Assembly (NCBI GenBank): GCA_028532985.1
Contig: JANCIK010000002.1
Location: 992,001 to 1,056,000, forward strand
Reading direction: 5' to 3'
Source of the DNA: Stropharia rugosoannulata
Lineage: Eukaryota > Basidiomycota > Agaricomycetes > Agaricales > Strophariaceae
DNA length: 64,000 nt
The translations under genes and the position numbers were made by a program. Every line of letters begins with the position of its first letter. Position 1 is the stretch's first letter. Of the stretch, positions 11,450 to 23,904 are shown piece by piece. The notes beneath the pieces were generated by a model that was not told the origin of the DNA, did no database searches, and saw only the letters and a program-made list of their open reading frames with translations.

Positions 11450-13741
11450 ATGAATTCTACAAGCTCCCTTCCGCCAGGTCAAGGTTAGTACATGGCACTG
11501 TGATGACGAGATATACCTTGGTTGAGAGCAACAATTAGACATAAATTCGCGAGAGTCAGCTCTGTTGGCGAGTCTCATTGGATTTGTCAGACCTACGACT
11601 CCAAGTGCGTATATGATTTGGGTGCCGTATCCTACATAGTTTATTTCGGGGCTGATATAAAGCTTATATGCAGGCACAGAGATTGCCCGCTTGTGCACGT
11701 CCACGCAAGGTCAAGACCTGCTGAAGACGCTGAGCAATTTCGTAGCCCTAGTGATAAGTTCTGGAGGAGGAGTTTCAAATGACGGACAAGAAGGCAGATG
11801 CATTGGGTTTTCTACATCTGACACGCCCTTTTATCCTATACTCTCGAACATTACTCCATCGAATTTAGAAGAACAATGCCGGGAAGACCAGCGTAAGCTT
11901 TCTATTGTTATACCATAAACATCGGTCACCAGTGACCTTACTTCTAACATGAATATATTCAGCTAATGAGAATGAGATGCTACTGGCGACTGAATCAATC
12001 ACAGACGTGGACGAATTTCTGCTTCTATCCAACCTGGTTGGTATATACCCACCGCGTCCATATAGTGCGTTGTTAAACTTCGTTGTTCATATTCTAATTA
12101 AGGCTTGTGACTTCAGAGTTTCCCAGGACATTATTGGATGCAGTTAACGATTATGTATTCAACGATATGCCAATCCGCATGATAAGCTTCGACTCAAATG
12201 GGACGAGTTGCGCTTTGGTCGAGCGGAGCGAACTGGCGAGCATTGTCCTCGCGCGCATCCGTATTGCGTATCCAGACGATCAGGAAATCAGAAGGGAAGC
12301 AAACTCAGAGCTCAATGTATACCTGATTGTCCGGGACTTTTGCAAGTACGCCATCCTCTCGCACACGTGGCTGCGTGGTGTGCCCGGGGACGTCCTCTTC
12401 CACGACTGGGCGAACCGGGGGCTCCCGCAAAACACGCGTGGAAATGATAAGATCGCCAATTTCTGCGCAGTTGCAGCACGCGAGCACGGTGTGCTATTTG
12501 GCTGGATGGATACTGTCTGTATAAACAAGGAGAGTAGCTCGGAGCTAGATGAGTCCATCAGATCCATGTATGCATGGTACCAAGAAGCGCACGTCTGTGT
12601 TGCGTACCTCGCCGACACGCTGGAGTTTACGGAGATCCCAAAGGACACTTGGTTCACACGAGGGTGGACACTACAGGAACTGCTGGCGAACAAAATCATT
12701 TATTTCTATAACCGTGACTGGGCGCAGGTTATCCCGGGTGACTTCACGGCACACCTAGATAATCCCGAGTTTTCATCAGGAGAGGATATCTTGTCAATCC
12801 CGCCGGAGATGAAGTATCAAATATTCATTGCAACTTCTATTGCACCACAAGAGCTTAGCGAGTTCTACCACGGGTCGCGCTACGGTGTCCCAATCTGCAG
12901 AATCATGGAGCTGGCAGCAAGGCGCAAGGTGACCCGTGCGGAAGACCACGTATACTCTCTGATGGGTCTGCTTAAAGTCAGCATTCCTACTGCGTATGGT
13001 GAAGGGCCGCAGAACGCATTGAAACGGATGGTTCGTGAAATTATGCTCTCCCAGGGGAATTTTCTGGATCTCTTCAACCACACCAGCAGGTATTCGATCT
13101 TGCCTGAAACAATTACTGACTACATCGGGCACAGCAAGACGGCGCGACAGGTTGTTGTACTGAAAACCCCACTTGTATTATCCCATTTGGGCGTCCATAC
13201 AACGTTTCTTGCGATTCCGCTGTTCAAAGAAGGTCTATACCAGGACTTCCCTGCGAATAATTCTATGGATCGTATATCTTGGGAGCCTACCGTGACTGGG
13301 CAGCTTTGGACTCGTTGCGTGCCGAACTATATTGCACTGGACAATAGCAGCTCCTCAACGGAGTGGATCTCAAGTCTTGAGGTGTCACTCAGTGCGTGGG
13401 GCATGGTGAGGGAATTCACGAACGAGCCGCCATTGGTTTTCCTTGCAATGTTTGCGTTGGAAATCGATCAAGGTGACCATGATTGTCTCCGCGTACCACT
13501 TGGCAATAATCTTGGGGTGCCTGTGCTGCCTGACTTGCGTAATCCCACGGATGACACGGTCGTTAAATCATTTATGGATATAGAACCACTTAGTCCATCG
13601 TCTAACTACATGCAGAATCGAGGGCCTCTGCAGATTAGACTCTCTTATAGTGGGTGCAGTGTATCGAATGGTGTACTTATACTTACCGCAGCAGAAGCGA
13701 AGAATTTGGGATTCAGAGTGATAACGGGTCATTTCCGTTAA
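11450..13741 (+). CDS. HET-domain protein 2 (heterokaryon incompatibility type)
   Basis: Five exons fit splice signals and phase: 11450-11483, 11539-11604, 11674-11892, 11963-12064, 12117-13741, about 681 residues. Start exon MNSTSSLPPGQ; exon 2 hydrophobic (ALLASLIGFVRPTTP); exon 3 LCTSTQGQDLLKTLSNFVAL. HET blocks: YAILSHTWLRG, FGWMDTVCINKESSSELDES, WFTRGWTLQELLA. The C-terminal half (CRIMELAARRKVTRAEDHV, LTAAEAKNLGFRVI) is family-specific and matches genes 1 and 3 along the whole length. Expected to act in the cytoplasm in non-self recognition cell death, by family knowledge only. It is the least disturbed of the three: no frame break is visible. It differs from gene 1 by an extra intron before exon 5. 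Confidence 0.9.
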
Positions 13742-14950
13742 TGCTGCCTGTGCCTTTGAAGCGCTCGCTGCGACGGCGCGCTGTGCGGCCGTGCGAGCAA
13801 TACACTGTTCTTTTTCTTTTTTCTTGTTTGGCCGTGGTGCGGGTTTGCTTACTCTGTTTTTCGTGTTCTGCATATATGTATTTCATTCATTTTAATCTAT
13901 GGTCGTGGAAGATTCCTGTTATCCTGGTCTCACCCATACCTCTCGTCGCTCCTGCTACCTCTTGTTCTGCTTGTTCCCCAGCTTCAGTCAACTAAAACGC
14001 CTCGGGCTATGCATGTCTACTTTCCCACTCTGAGTCCACTTGTCTGCTGCTCCGCTGCCCTGTCTGACCGCTTTAGCTTGCTTGCCCAACACTACTGCCC
14101 ACCTGCGGGGATTGGGTGAACGTGGGGAGTCATATAGGGCGGTACTTAGAAATCGCAGCAGCGCTGTACCTGAGGGTATTTGCTGACTCGTGCTCGTGCC
14201 GATCCGCGTCCGCATTCTCCTCCTTTTCTCCCCTTCCACCCCCGCTTCGTCTTCATCCCGGCATCCATCCACATTCCACGCCCACACTACACTCCACGGG
14301 CCACGGGACGACGCTCTCCGGCCGGACTTCCACAGCATAGCAAAAATCATGCTGCTCAACAAGAATGTGGACGACGCGCTGCGCCACCTCGCTCCGGTCT
14401 TCCAGGCCGCGGACTTGACTGGCCGACCGATACCGCGAGTCGCAATCGGAGTCCGAGTCTGAGTCGAAGGCGATGGATTGGTGAAGGAGGCCAAGTTTGA
14501 TGCGCAAGAGGGAGTTGGACTCTCGGAGTGGCATGGAGAGGGCAGGAAGGGTAGGCAGGGTACAGTAGGTTAATACGGATGCAGGGGAACACTTCAGGAC
14601 AGAATGTCAGCGAAGGAGATACATAGAAGAAATGATGGCTTGTGCTACGTATCTTGCCGTGAATGGTCGGTGCAAGCATCGTAATTCGTAGTGCGCGGAC
14701 CCGCAATATGGTGGATTGAAAGGCGACGGAGCAGTATAGAGTGAAGAGGGTATGGGGCATACAGAGACAGTGCAAGTAACTTGTAAAGATGGATTCGGAG
14801 CGTGCGCATGCATGCTGTATGTGGTTCGTGTTGGTGCATCAGTGCTGGTGCGTACAGTGCAGCTTATACAGGGGCTGAATTATGCAAAAGGTGAGCCGTG
14901 CGCTGTGTATGCTGGCTGGAGCCTGGGTACCGTCTGTGTTTACTGGTCAT
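13742..14950. other. Intergenic, one exon-like fragment
   Basis: Mostly without features. At 14349-14461 a plus frame beginning MLLNKNVDDALRHLAPVFQ looks coding but ends after about 37 codons and I do not recognise it. The stretch at about 14590-14770 resembles 15700-15850 (shared order: aatgtcagcgaagg-like, cttgccgtgaatggt-like and cgcaatatg blocks), so part of this spacer is duplicated. Confidence 0.35.
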
Positions 14951-15088
14951 AATTACATGGGTCTTGAGGGGCCAGTGCGGATAAATCTCTCTTACAGCGG
15001 ACCCAATGTATCAGACAACATACTTACACTTACCACAGCAGAAGCAAAGAAGATGGGTTTCAAAGTGATATCAGCTTATTTCTGTTGA
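14951..15088 (+). pseudogene. HET-gene 3-prime fragment
   Basis: A 40-codon tail nearly identical to the end of HET gene 3: GPVRINLSYSGPNVS then LTLTTAEAKKMGFKVIS and a stop codon. The similarity runs on past the stop (ggatggttcattttgggtta, compare ggatggtacattttgggtta at 22788). It is a duplicated 3-prime end, including UTR, without the HET domain. Confidence 0.9.
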
Positions 15089-15537
15089 TGGATGGTTCAT
15101 TTTGGGTTAATTGTCTGGTGGCTGAACATACATAGGCTGGCTATGAATACAGGATGTACACTTTATCTGACCAACTATAATCTTATTTATGCAGAAGGGT
15201 ATGATAACAAGTGTAAGTCACAGTGATATTGGTAGACAGCTTGCAGATAGCACTATGAGTGTTTCGAAAGTGTGGGAATCGTAGTCCGTTCAGCTGAGGT
15301 CCTACTTCGCCTGACCCCGGCCAGGGCCTACTTCGCGCCCGCCCTCTTGCTCAGCCCAACTTCAACCCTTGTGGCGCAGCACGGTCCAATGCGTGATTAT
15401 GGGTGGGCCCGATACATTTTGTCAGGCATGCAGGGGTGGGCGCGCCCGCGTTTCGCGTTATCTTTCATCGCAAGGGGAAGGCGTAGGCTTGAGATCATTC
15501 TCATTGGGAATGGAGACTTATTTAATTTGTTTTGCAG

Positions 15538-15630
15538 AAACTCATGCAGGAGCTGCAGAACCTTGCCGCGTTCGTGAAGGCCGCGACAAGAGCGCTGGCG
15601 AGCGTCGTAGCTGGGGAGGGGGAAGTATAA
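15538..15630 (+). pseudogene. Possible HET N-terminal exon remnant
   Basis: After a good acceptor (ttgttttgcag) a 31-codon frame reads KLMQELQNLAAFVKAATRAL and stops. Position after an acceptor and the pattern L-x-x-L-x-x-F-V resemble exon 3 of the HET genes (GQDLLKTLSNFVALV). The match is weak; it may be an unrelated exon. Confidence 0.35.
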
Positions 15631-16624
15631 TAAGGTGCCAGCGACCGGGGTGTATGCATGGGGTATGTTATTGGGAGTGGGAGTGCGATTGGCATTGGGA
15701 TTGCCAAGGATGAACGATTTTTAAAGTGAATGTAAGTGAAGGAAGTGGAAAAAATAATAACTTACAGTACATACCTCGCTGTTCATGGTGGGTGCGAGCA
15801 GTAGTGCACAGCCCTGCAATATGATAGGAGAAGAGTCGACTGAGAGAGAGGGGATGGGTACCGAGGACAGAGGGAACAGGGAGAGTGCAGCACATAGTAG
15901 TACAGACAAGATTCAGCGCGTGTGCTCCTGCTATACTTAGCAGTTTTGTCCGGTCCCAGAGCTAGTATTTACGATGAGGCGTATGCTCTCTGGGGCATGG
16001 GTACGGGCAGCATGGCGTCCTAGTCAGCAATCAAGGCGAGGAAGGCGACGCAGAATGAACCTGCCGCCTCATTAAGTAAAAGTTGCAGTTGAGAAATGAT
16101 TGCGGATGTTGAACGTTTGTGGTCGGACCCGAATGGCGTCCAGGTGTGTTCAGTATACATCAACTTCAAAAAGACGCACATAGCGCCAGCGGAAAGGACT
16201 GTGTTGCCCTACACTGCAGCTTGCTGAGCACACGAACAAGCGCGGTTGCTGTGAACAAGCCCAGGCAAGTTAAGGCAGTCAGTTCCACATGCAACATTTA
16301 TAAAAGCCGCGCCTTCTATTCTGAGTTCATTCCTCTTGTTTTTAATTTCCCCTTCCTGTTATTCCTCCCACCCCGCCGTCCTCGATGACATACTCATCCC
16401 TTACCTCCCTGCTTGGGAGTCAAACAGCATGTATTAGCTGTGCCAGGGGCGGCCTCTCCTGCCCAACAGGTGAGTAGAGAGTGTGCGGGTAGTCGATGGC
16501 ACGTAGTTGGCTTGCGTAGAGAATTCATGCTAACTATAGACAGGGATGGAAATGGCAGAGCCTCGGTGGGTGGGCGGGTTGTGGATGGATGACGTGAAGC
16601 GAAGGTGGGACGGTGGTTAAGAGC
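15631..16624. other. No recognisable gene
   Basis: Contains a diverged copy (15700-15850) of sequence at 14590-14770. No domain or splice pattern seen. Confidence 0.4.
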
Positions 16625-18100
16625 GCAGGAGAAGCCAGACAAGGGTCAACGAGCAGAAACTGAGACAGGGCAAGGTAATAGTCATAGAATTGCTGTACTC
16701 AAGCACGGTTGCACATCAACCGGGTCAGCGTCATCCTTGAGCTTGAGTGTCTAGCACACAGTAGAGCTGTGTAGCGAGCATGCTGATCACATAGAGCGCG
16801 AAATGCTGCAGTGACAAACCTGAGGGATGGCGGCACGATATACATTCGTCCGGCGCGACGACCTGCCTGACGACATGGTTCCAAGTAGGCAAGTTTCGGA
16901 GTGAGCTGGCCGGCGGGGACAACACAAGAGGTGGCAGACAATGGAAACAATGTAAAGGTGGAGAGCAGGCTTGTCGTGTACCTCAGACACTGGGATTAGT
17001 GTCAGTAGATGGCTAACGGGAGTGGGCAAGGAGCGACCAGCATGACATGGAGACGAGCAAGTCAAAACAAGGTCCCTCATGCCCAGTATACCTACTGAAA
17101 GTTCGTATCTTGCCCTCCAGTCTCTATGACGGCCTGTTAACATCGTTCACCTAGGCAAACCGTCTTCTACACCCCTACTACCATGACAGTTAACGAGGGA
17201 GACAAAATTACAGGCCAGGGCGAGGTCGCGAAGGACGTTGTGCCAGATGGTTGTCGAATCTCATCTTCGCTGTGCTGCGGGGGTAGGCAACAGAGCCGAA
17301 TAACATGGTCAATGCAGGAGACGTCGAGGGGCGGGTTCTTCTGTTTGAAGAGGTGTCATAGTAGTTGGTTTGCAGAGGGTCAGGACTCAGGAGGTGGGCC
17401 AGTTGAGCATAACAAGATACAGCTACAAGCATGAGAGGATCATAGCAAAGTGGATGAGGCAGGCGGCAGTGGGCGCGGCTGATCTGGACAGCAGGACAGG
17501 GGAAATGGGGCGACATTGCATAGAGGACAATGGGGAACAACGGGGACGGATGGAGGCAGGTGAGGAGTGTTTGTGTATGTGTCCAGACTCCAAGCCTAGG
17601 TTAAGCAATGAATAAAAAGTGTACGAAAACACAAGGCAAAAGTAGGGAGATCGTACAGTCAGCACCCGAAACCAAAAATCGCGAAAAACGCGTACATCTC
17701 TCCCCAGAACGGCAGAAAGCACGTCGGTATTCGCGTGCGTCCATGAGCATCAGGTATGTCCATTCACCTCGAGGAAGAGGCGCGCAGGATGAGAGAGCTG
17801 TTGACTGGCACGCAGGACGGCCGGGATGGAGACAGGCGGGCACCGTTATGGGATAGGGGTGTGCAAGGTGTTTGGCAGAGTGTCACGTACAGGCGTCTCG
17901 ATGGCGGGGTAGGGCTAGGTGCGCAGGCGGGCAGTTGTGTCATCGTGGTTCGTCCAAACGGTAACAGAGGCAACGGCGGCAGCTGTTCATGTTGTCCGGA
18001 ATCTCCGGCCCGCCATGTCCGCCATGTCCGAAGGCCGTCGGGATGGGGGCGGGAGACAGGCGGAATGGGAGGTGAATACGCGAGGGCGCACGCACTGCCA
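16625..18100 (+). repeat. Dispersed non-coding repeat, copy 2
   Basis: Collinear with 1070-1960. Matching blocks at 16630-16730, 17425-17545 (catgagaggatcatagcaaa, gatctggacagcaggacagg) and 17600-18090 (cattcacctcgaggaagagg). The middle part 16740-17420 has no counterpart in copy 1 and could be a later insertion here or a deletion there. Confidence 0.7.
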
Positions 18101-20475
18101 GGACGAGAGTGGGTTTATGATGAATGCCGGGCGCACCTTCTCTCCACCGTGGAGAGAAGGACGTCCTTGCTTCCGTTTGCCCACCCTCAGAGCATCCAGA
18201 AAATACTACAAATACCTCATTCTTAATTAATATAATGTACTGCTGCTCATCCCATCCGCGGCTCCGTTCATTTGTTACTTCTCCACGCTCACATAGCACC
18301 ATGCCTGCCCGTGTGCCCCACGGCACCTCCGGCCCTTCTCACCAACTCAGCCCGCTGTTCCGCCAACTTTTCGCCTAACCGCCCCCGCCATGACACTTCT
18401 CGCCCGAGGTCATCAACGTGCGCCGCAGCTCGACAGTGTTCCACATACTCAAGGACAAGCCCGACACACTCACCGCATACCGCACTTCCCGGCCGTGCTC
18501 AAGGAATGCAGTGAGTTTTGTTTCCTTTTATCTTGCGTGCCGTGCCTCCAGGCTCCTCACATGCTCCCTTTGTCCTGAACTCTGGACTTCTGGCCGTCTC
18601 CATTTGCAGCCCGCTCTTCTACGTCCGCTCCGTCCGCTGCCTTTCGTGCTGCTGGCTCTCTCGCCTCCGGATTACCAATGCATCCACCGTCTGCCTTAAA
18701 ATATTTGTGGATCTACCTGTTCATGCACTCTGAATTGCTCCGACTCTCGGGCCCTCAATCTATCCATCCATTCCTCCCCATCTCATCTCAACACATCAAT
18801 TCATATCCATCCCCATCTGCCCCATATCTTGTCAAGACTGCAAATTGACCACAAATCTATGTTACCTCTCCGTGTTGCTATTCCCTTCTTCGTCCACTGG
18901 CCTTTTGGCTCCCCAATGCACATGCTGTCGTCCTTCCACCATATACATATACACTGGCGGGCGGTGCACATTTTAAGCTCGCACTCTTCCTGTGTTTCTT
19001 CTATCGGCAGCATGCCTGAATGCCGCCTGCTCTCCATACATTTGCACAACATACTGTAGGGAGTAACACCTTGCTTTGCCCCCAATATCACTATCCACGT
19101 TCGACATTTACAAAACTCAAGATTGTTGACGCTGTACTAAGCAAGTCATGCTTTTGTTCTATGTCATTTTTACTAACTTCTTCTCGTTTTAAGTGACACT
19201 GTTGCGCACTGCGAGCTCCCAACATTAGTTTCTGTGAACAAATTAATTCACCTGCTCGCTCCAGCGTCCGCTAGTATGCTATTCCAAATGTAAAAGGTGC
19301 GGTACTCATTACTTCGGATCCTTCTTTGACTGACCATATCCGACGATTATATCGATGAGCGTACAAGGAATTGTCGTCCCGGACCTGCATGCGGATATAG
19401 GGCGGGAGGCAAATACACGCGTCGTGGAGGGGGTTGGGCTAGCGACAGGATGCACAGGCAGGGTGCTGAGCTGCGGCTGGTGGAGGACAGGGTAGGGGTA
19501 AACAGAGTTGGGGAAATGTCATTGTTGATGTGGGGATGCAAGGTATTGGACAGATGTTCAGTCGGGTAGCCGTCCGAATTGTCTCATCATCATGGTCTCT
19601 GCAAAAACAGTGTCATCCGAGCCAATGGCGCGCCCTTCCATTCCACTCGCTGTCCGGGTTCGGAGTCGGTCCGCGCTCGCGTTTACTCATCTGCTTTCAA
19701 ATTTCAACGTTCAATGTTCAACACTCACCTGTGCATTTGCATAGACGACCTTATCGTAAGAAAATAAAATGCATCGTTTGTTTAGACCGTGTTCTGTACA
19801 CACAAATCCCGAGACATGCCCCAAGGCCAGCTACACAAAGACAAAATATCCATATCCTTGCTTACGGAGCGTCTGCACGCCTGAGCCCCATACATTCATG
19901 CGGGCATCTGGTCAGGAACTTAACGAGTCTACATAATGTCTCCAATATACATTTGAACTGCTGGTCAGAGCGATGCAGCGGAGCTGAAATCATGTCCTAT
20001 GTCCTACAAAGACTCTAATAAAGAGTAAAACAAGGTTAAAGGATCGAAGCAGTGCACGGCACCCCAAAGTAGCTCGTGTTAATCACGGACTTGCGTGCGG
20101 CCTGCTGGTAGCATAGCCTCTGCTCCAAAAATAACAATGAGCAAAACAACTAAATTACTATGCCTCGAAAACAGCATATCAGCATTATCACATTCCACGA
20201 AAAAGAATGGTTTCTTTCCACGATACGAATTCTCAAAATGCGAGAACTCAGACGTCCAACAGAAACTAGGTATTTGAGCATCCGACCTCCCGCGACAGCA
20301 TCCAAATTTATCTGGTACGTCTCAGCTGACACCCAGCGCACAGCATCTATCAATAGAAAGATCGCACGGCAAGAAGTACTTAAAGCAACTTAACCCACGA
20401 TCGCAACAGTTGCACGTTGCGCCCGTCTCTTCAGACACTCATACAGACACTTCCAACCATCCTCTGTGATATTCG
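18101..20475. other. Intergenic with one decayed exon
   Basis: At about 18400-18510 a plus-strand frame (INVRRSSTVFHILKDKPDTLT) followed, after one frame change, by PHFPAVLKEC and a GTGAGT donor looks like a decayed exon of an unrecognised gene. The remainder is pyrimidine-rich spacer without supported features. Confidence 0.35.
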
Positions 20476-22787
20476 ATGACTTCCGCAGGCTCCCAACCGC
20501 CAGGTCCAGGTGAGTAAATCGAATTATAATGCATTTATCATCTGACAGACGTCCGCAAATAGAATCTCCAATTCCCTTGCACACGGAAACGAAATCAGCA
20601 GGTGAGATTGCCCTGCGTATCACGAAAGATCGCAATATACTAAAGCTAAGAAATACATGTAGATGTCAATGCACGCGGAGCGGCTCTGTTGGCGAGCCTC
20701 ATTGGATTCTTCCAGCCTTCGACTCCAAGTGAGTATGCTATCTCGATGCCGTGTCCTAAATGTATTAGATGAAGCGCTTACATATGTCTTGAATGCAGGT
20801 TCGGATATTACACGCTTGTGCACATCTGCCGAGGGTCAACAGCTCCTAAAGACGCTTAGAAATTTCGTGAACCTAGTGGTTAATCCCGGAGTAGACAATG
20901 CAATTGAAGGCACGTCCCTATTTTCTCTGGAGCTGACATGTCGACTGATCTTCACTATCAGACGTTGCTCCATCACACGTCGAGGAATATTTTCATGAAG
21001 ACCAGCGTGAGTAAATTTGCAGTTCAAATATTGGTCGCTTCTAACACAAATATCTTCAGCTAATGAGACTCTCCTGGCGACGGAATCACTCTCGGATGTA
21101 GATAAATCTTCCATTTTGTCCAATTTGGCTGATTTGTACCCACCATATGGTGCGTTGTTAACCTTCTATATATTTACTCTAATTAAATCATGTCGCTTCA
21201 GAACTTCCCAGAGAGCTAATCGACGCAGTCAACAATCATGTATTCAACATAATGCCAATCCGCCTGATCAGCTTCGACATAAATGGGAACAATTGCACTC
21301 TGGTTGAACGCAGCGAACTGGTTGAGATTATTCTAGCGCGTATAAAGGCTGACTATCCATCGGAACATAAACTTGAACTAGGAATAAAACAGGCTAATAA
21401 GAGCATATTCCATTTTACCCAGAAGTACTGCAGGTACGCCATCCTCTCGCACACCTGGCTGCGCTGCACGCCCGGAGACATCCTATTTCATGACTGGGCC
21501 AACCGCGCACATAACACCCGTGGAAATGACAAGATCACCAACTTCTGCTCAGTGGCCGCACGCGAGCATAGCGTGCGATTTGGCTGGATGGATACTGTCT
21601 GTATAAACAAGGAGAGTAGCTCTGAACTGGACGAGTCCATTCGGTCAATGTACAAATGGTACCAAGAGGCCGAAGTCTGCATTGCTTACCTCGCCGATAC
21701 ACTTAAGTTTGCCGAGATTCCAAAGGACACCTGGTTCACACGGGGCTGGACACTGCAGGAATTGATGGCGGAAACAAAAATTTATTTCTATAACCGTGAC
21801 TGGGCGGAGCTTCACCCTGGCCCAGACTTTACAGAACACTTGAACAATCCTGAGTTCCGTCCATCATATCAAAGTCGAAGGGCTATTCTGCCACAGATGC
21901 AGTATCAAATATTTATTGCAACATCCATTACACCCGCTGAGGTGGCCCCTAGTTCCGGTTCCCTCAGGATCCTGAGTATCTCCAGAATTATGGAGCTGGC
22001 GGCAAGGCGCAAGGTGACCCGTGTGGAAGATCACATCTACTCCCTAATGGGTCTGCTTGATGTTAGCATTCCCATTGCATATGGTGAAGGGCCCCAGAAT
22101 GCATTAACACGAATGATTCGTGAAATTATGCTCTCCCGGTGGTATTTTCTGGATCTCTTCGACCACACCAACGAAGATTCCATTTTGCCACAAAATATCA
22201 CTGACTACATTGGACATAGCAAGACGGCTCAAATGTATATTAGACCAAAAACCCCACTAGTGCTGTCCCATTTGGGCATCCACGCAACATTGATTGCGAT
22301 CCCACTATTCAGAAAAGGTTTATGTCCGGACTTCCCTGCCAAAAATTCTATGGATTCTATACTTTATGGGGATAATTCATATTCTGCACTGGACACTGGC
22401 TGCGCCTCAACTGAGTGGATTTCACACCTTGACCGCCTACTCAGTGCACAGAGCATAAAGAAAAAAGACCTTCCTTTTTATTTTCTTGCAATACTTGGAT
22501 CGAAAATTGATCAAGACAACGCTACTCTCTGTATAGCAGCTGGCAACAATGTCGGGATACGTATGTTCTCTGATTCGCAGTATCCCCCCAATAAAATTGT
22601 CAGGAAATCCTTTACAGATATAAAGCCCTCTGATCCATTATTTTTCAACTATTACACAGGTCAAAACGGGCCAGTGCAGATAAATCTCCCTTACAGCGGA
22701 CCCAATGTATCAGATGGCATACTTACACTTACCACAGCAGAAGCAAAGAAGATGGGTTTCAAAGTGATATCAACTTATTTCCGTTGA
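20476..22787 (+). CDS. HET-domain protein 3 (heterokaryon incompatibility type)
   Basis: Exons by comparison with gene 2: 20476-20509, 20663-20728, 20799-21006, 21060-21149, 21202-22787. Start MTSAGSQPPGP, then ALLASLIGFFQPSTP and LCTSAEGQQLLKTLRNFVNL. HET blocks YAILSHTWLRC, FGWMDTVCINKESSSELDES and WFTRGWTLQELMA are intact, as is the C-terminal end LTLTTAEAKKMGFKVIS. Exon 3 is 208 nt against 219 in genes 1 and 2, so the frame is not kept: the early part and the DVAPSHVEE-x-FHEDQ end are in different frames. Either there is one more intron inside exon 3 or the 5-prime part carries a frameshift. The large final exon (about 528 codons) is open throughout. Intron 1 is longer (about 150 bp) than in gene 2. 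Confidence 0.8.
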
Positions 22788-23129
22788 AGGATGGTACATT
22801 TTGGGTTAGTTGAAAAACATGTGTTTGTTATAATACCGGTGAAGGACCTTGTTTGGGTCTGGTCTAGCGCTCAGTGATGGCCCGTTTGTATGTCCTGCTA
22901 GAAATGATCTAACACAACACAACCAACAACCACAACAAAACACACAACCAATCTCAAACAAATGCTTCTTTAATGCAAAGTCGGGGGTCTATGTACAAAA
23001 GAAAGACACAGTTATCTTTTATAATATAAGCCGGGTAAACATTTTCTTAACACAAAGACTCAGCCCAAGGGGCGTGGTGGTGTAGTGTGATAAGTGTAGT
23101 TTGTGTGCGTATAATGCGAGGTGCTCGAA
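22788..23129. other. Spacer between HET gene 3 and element A
   Basis: 3-prime flank of HET gene 3 followed by A-rich DNA (aacacaacacaaccaacaac). No gene. Confidence 0.5.
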
Positions 23130-23177
23130 TGAGACTTAGTCTGACACGACAATCAGAAAGAGAACTGAAAACTGTTT

Positions 23178-23338
23178 AACCGCTCCAGGTATGTGCGCGA
23201 CGACACTGCCTGCAAAATAACCGCTCCAGGTATACACGTAGTGTTGCCTGCAAAATGACCGCTCCAGGTATGTGTGCGACGACACTGCCTGCAAAATTAA
23301 ACCACTCCAGGTATACGTTAAACGTTGCCTGCAAAACT
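23178..23338 (+). repeat. Minisatellite, about 40 bp x 4
   Basis: Four units start with accgctccaggtat and end with tgcctgcaaaa, at about 23179, 23219, 23257 and 23299. Units 1 and 3 share a gtgcgacgacac-like centre; units 2 and 4 share a shorter acacgtagtg-like centre, so the true unit is an alternating dimer of about 80 bp. Confidence 0.9.
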
Positions 23339-23481
23339 GCTTCCAGACTCAAGACTTAGTCAAGTAATCCGTCAAAAGCTTTGAACTCTCTCTAAACTCG
23401 CAGTGAGGACTTTAAACCGTATATATTCACTCTAGGTAAATCTACTCGGGGGAACCTACTATTCTACGTTACATGCTGGGG

Positions 23482-23489
23482 TATTTATA
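23482..23489 (-). promoter_or_regulatory. TATA box in LTR A
   Basis: TATAAATA on the minus strand inside the LTR, in the orientation that would transcribe pol. No start-site evidence beyond the motif. Confidence 0.5.
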
Positions 23490-23904
23490 CGTTTCTGGGA
23501 GACGGGTTTTCGTAGGCGCCCGGAGGTGTTCTCTACTAAAACCTCGCACCCGATTGGTTTGTAGGTCCATACGGTTCTGCCCGTTTAATTACATTTTAGT
23601 CGTTCTAGATGAGTGGAGTAAGAATTTGAAATAACTGAAAAAGGATAGATTCTGAAGGCTTGTCAGGAACGAGCCTATTTTTAGAACGGTTAAACCGTCT
23701 TTCGGTGCCTGGGCGTCTGTCTGCCTCCTGAGTACAGTCAGTTTTACTACGCCTTGGCTTTTTGGAATGTAAGCCGGGACAGAGTTACCCCACTGGTGAG
23801 TCATCTTGCCTCCGACTGTACCCGCTTTTCAGGGTCTATCAGGCTCCTGCCAAATAGCCCGCTATATTCCCTCTGTATGGCCAGTACGAGGCCTCGCTAA
23901 TTAG

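Noticed and set aside
23178..23338. CRISPR-like repeat array
   Set aside because: Four 40-bp units without unique spacers in a eukaryotic LTR; it is a minisatellite.
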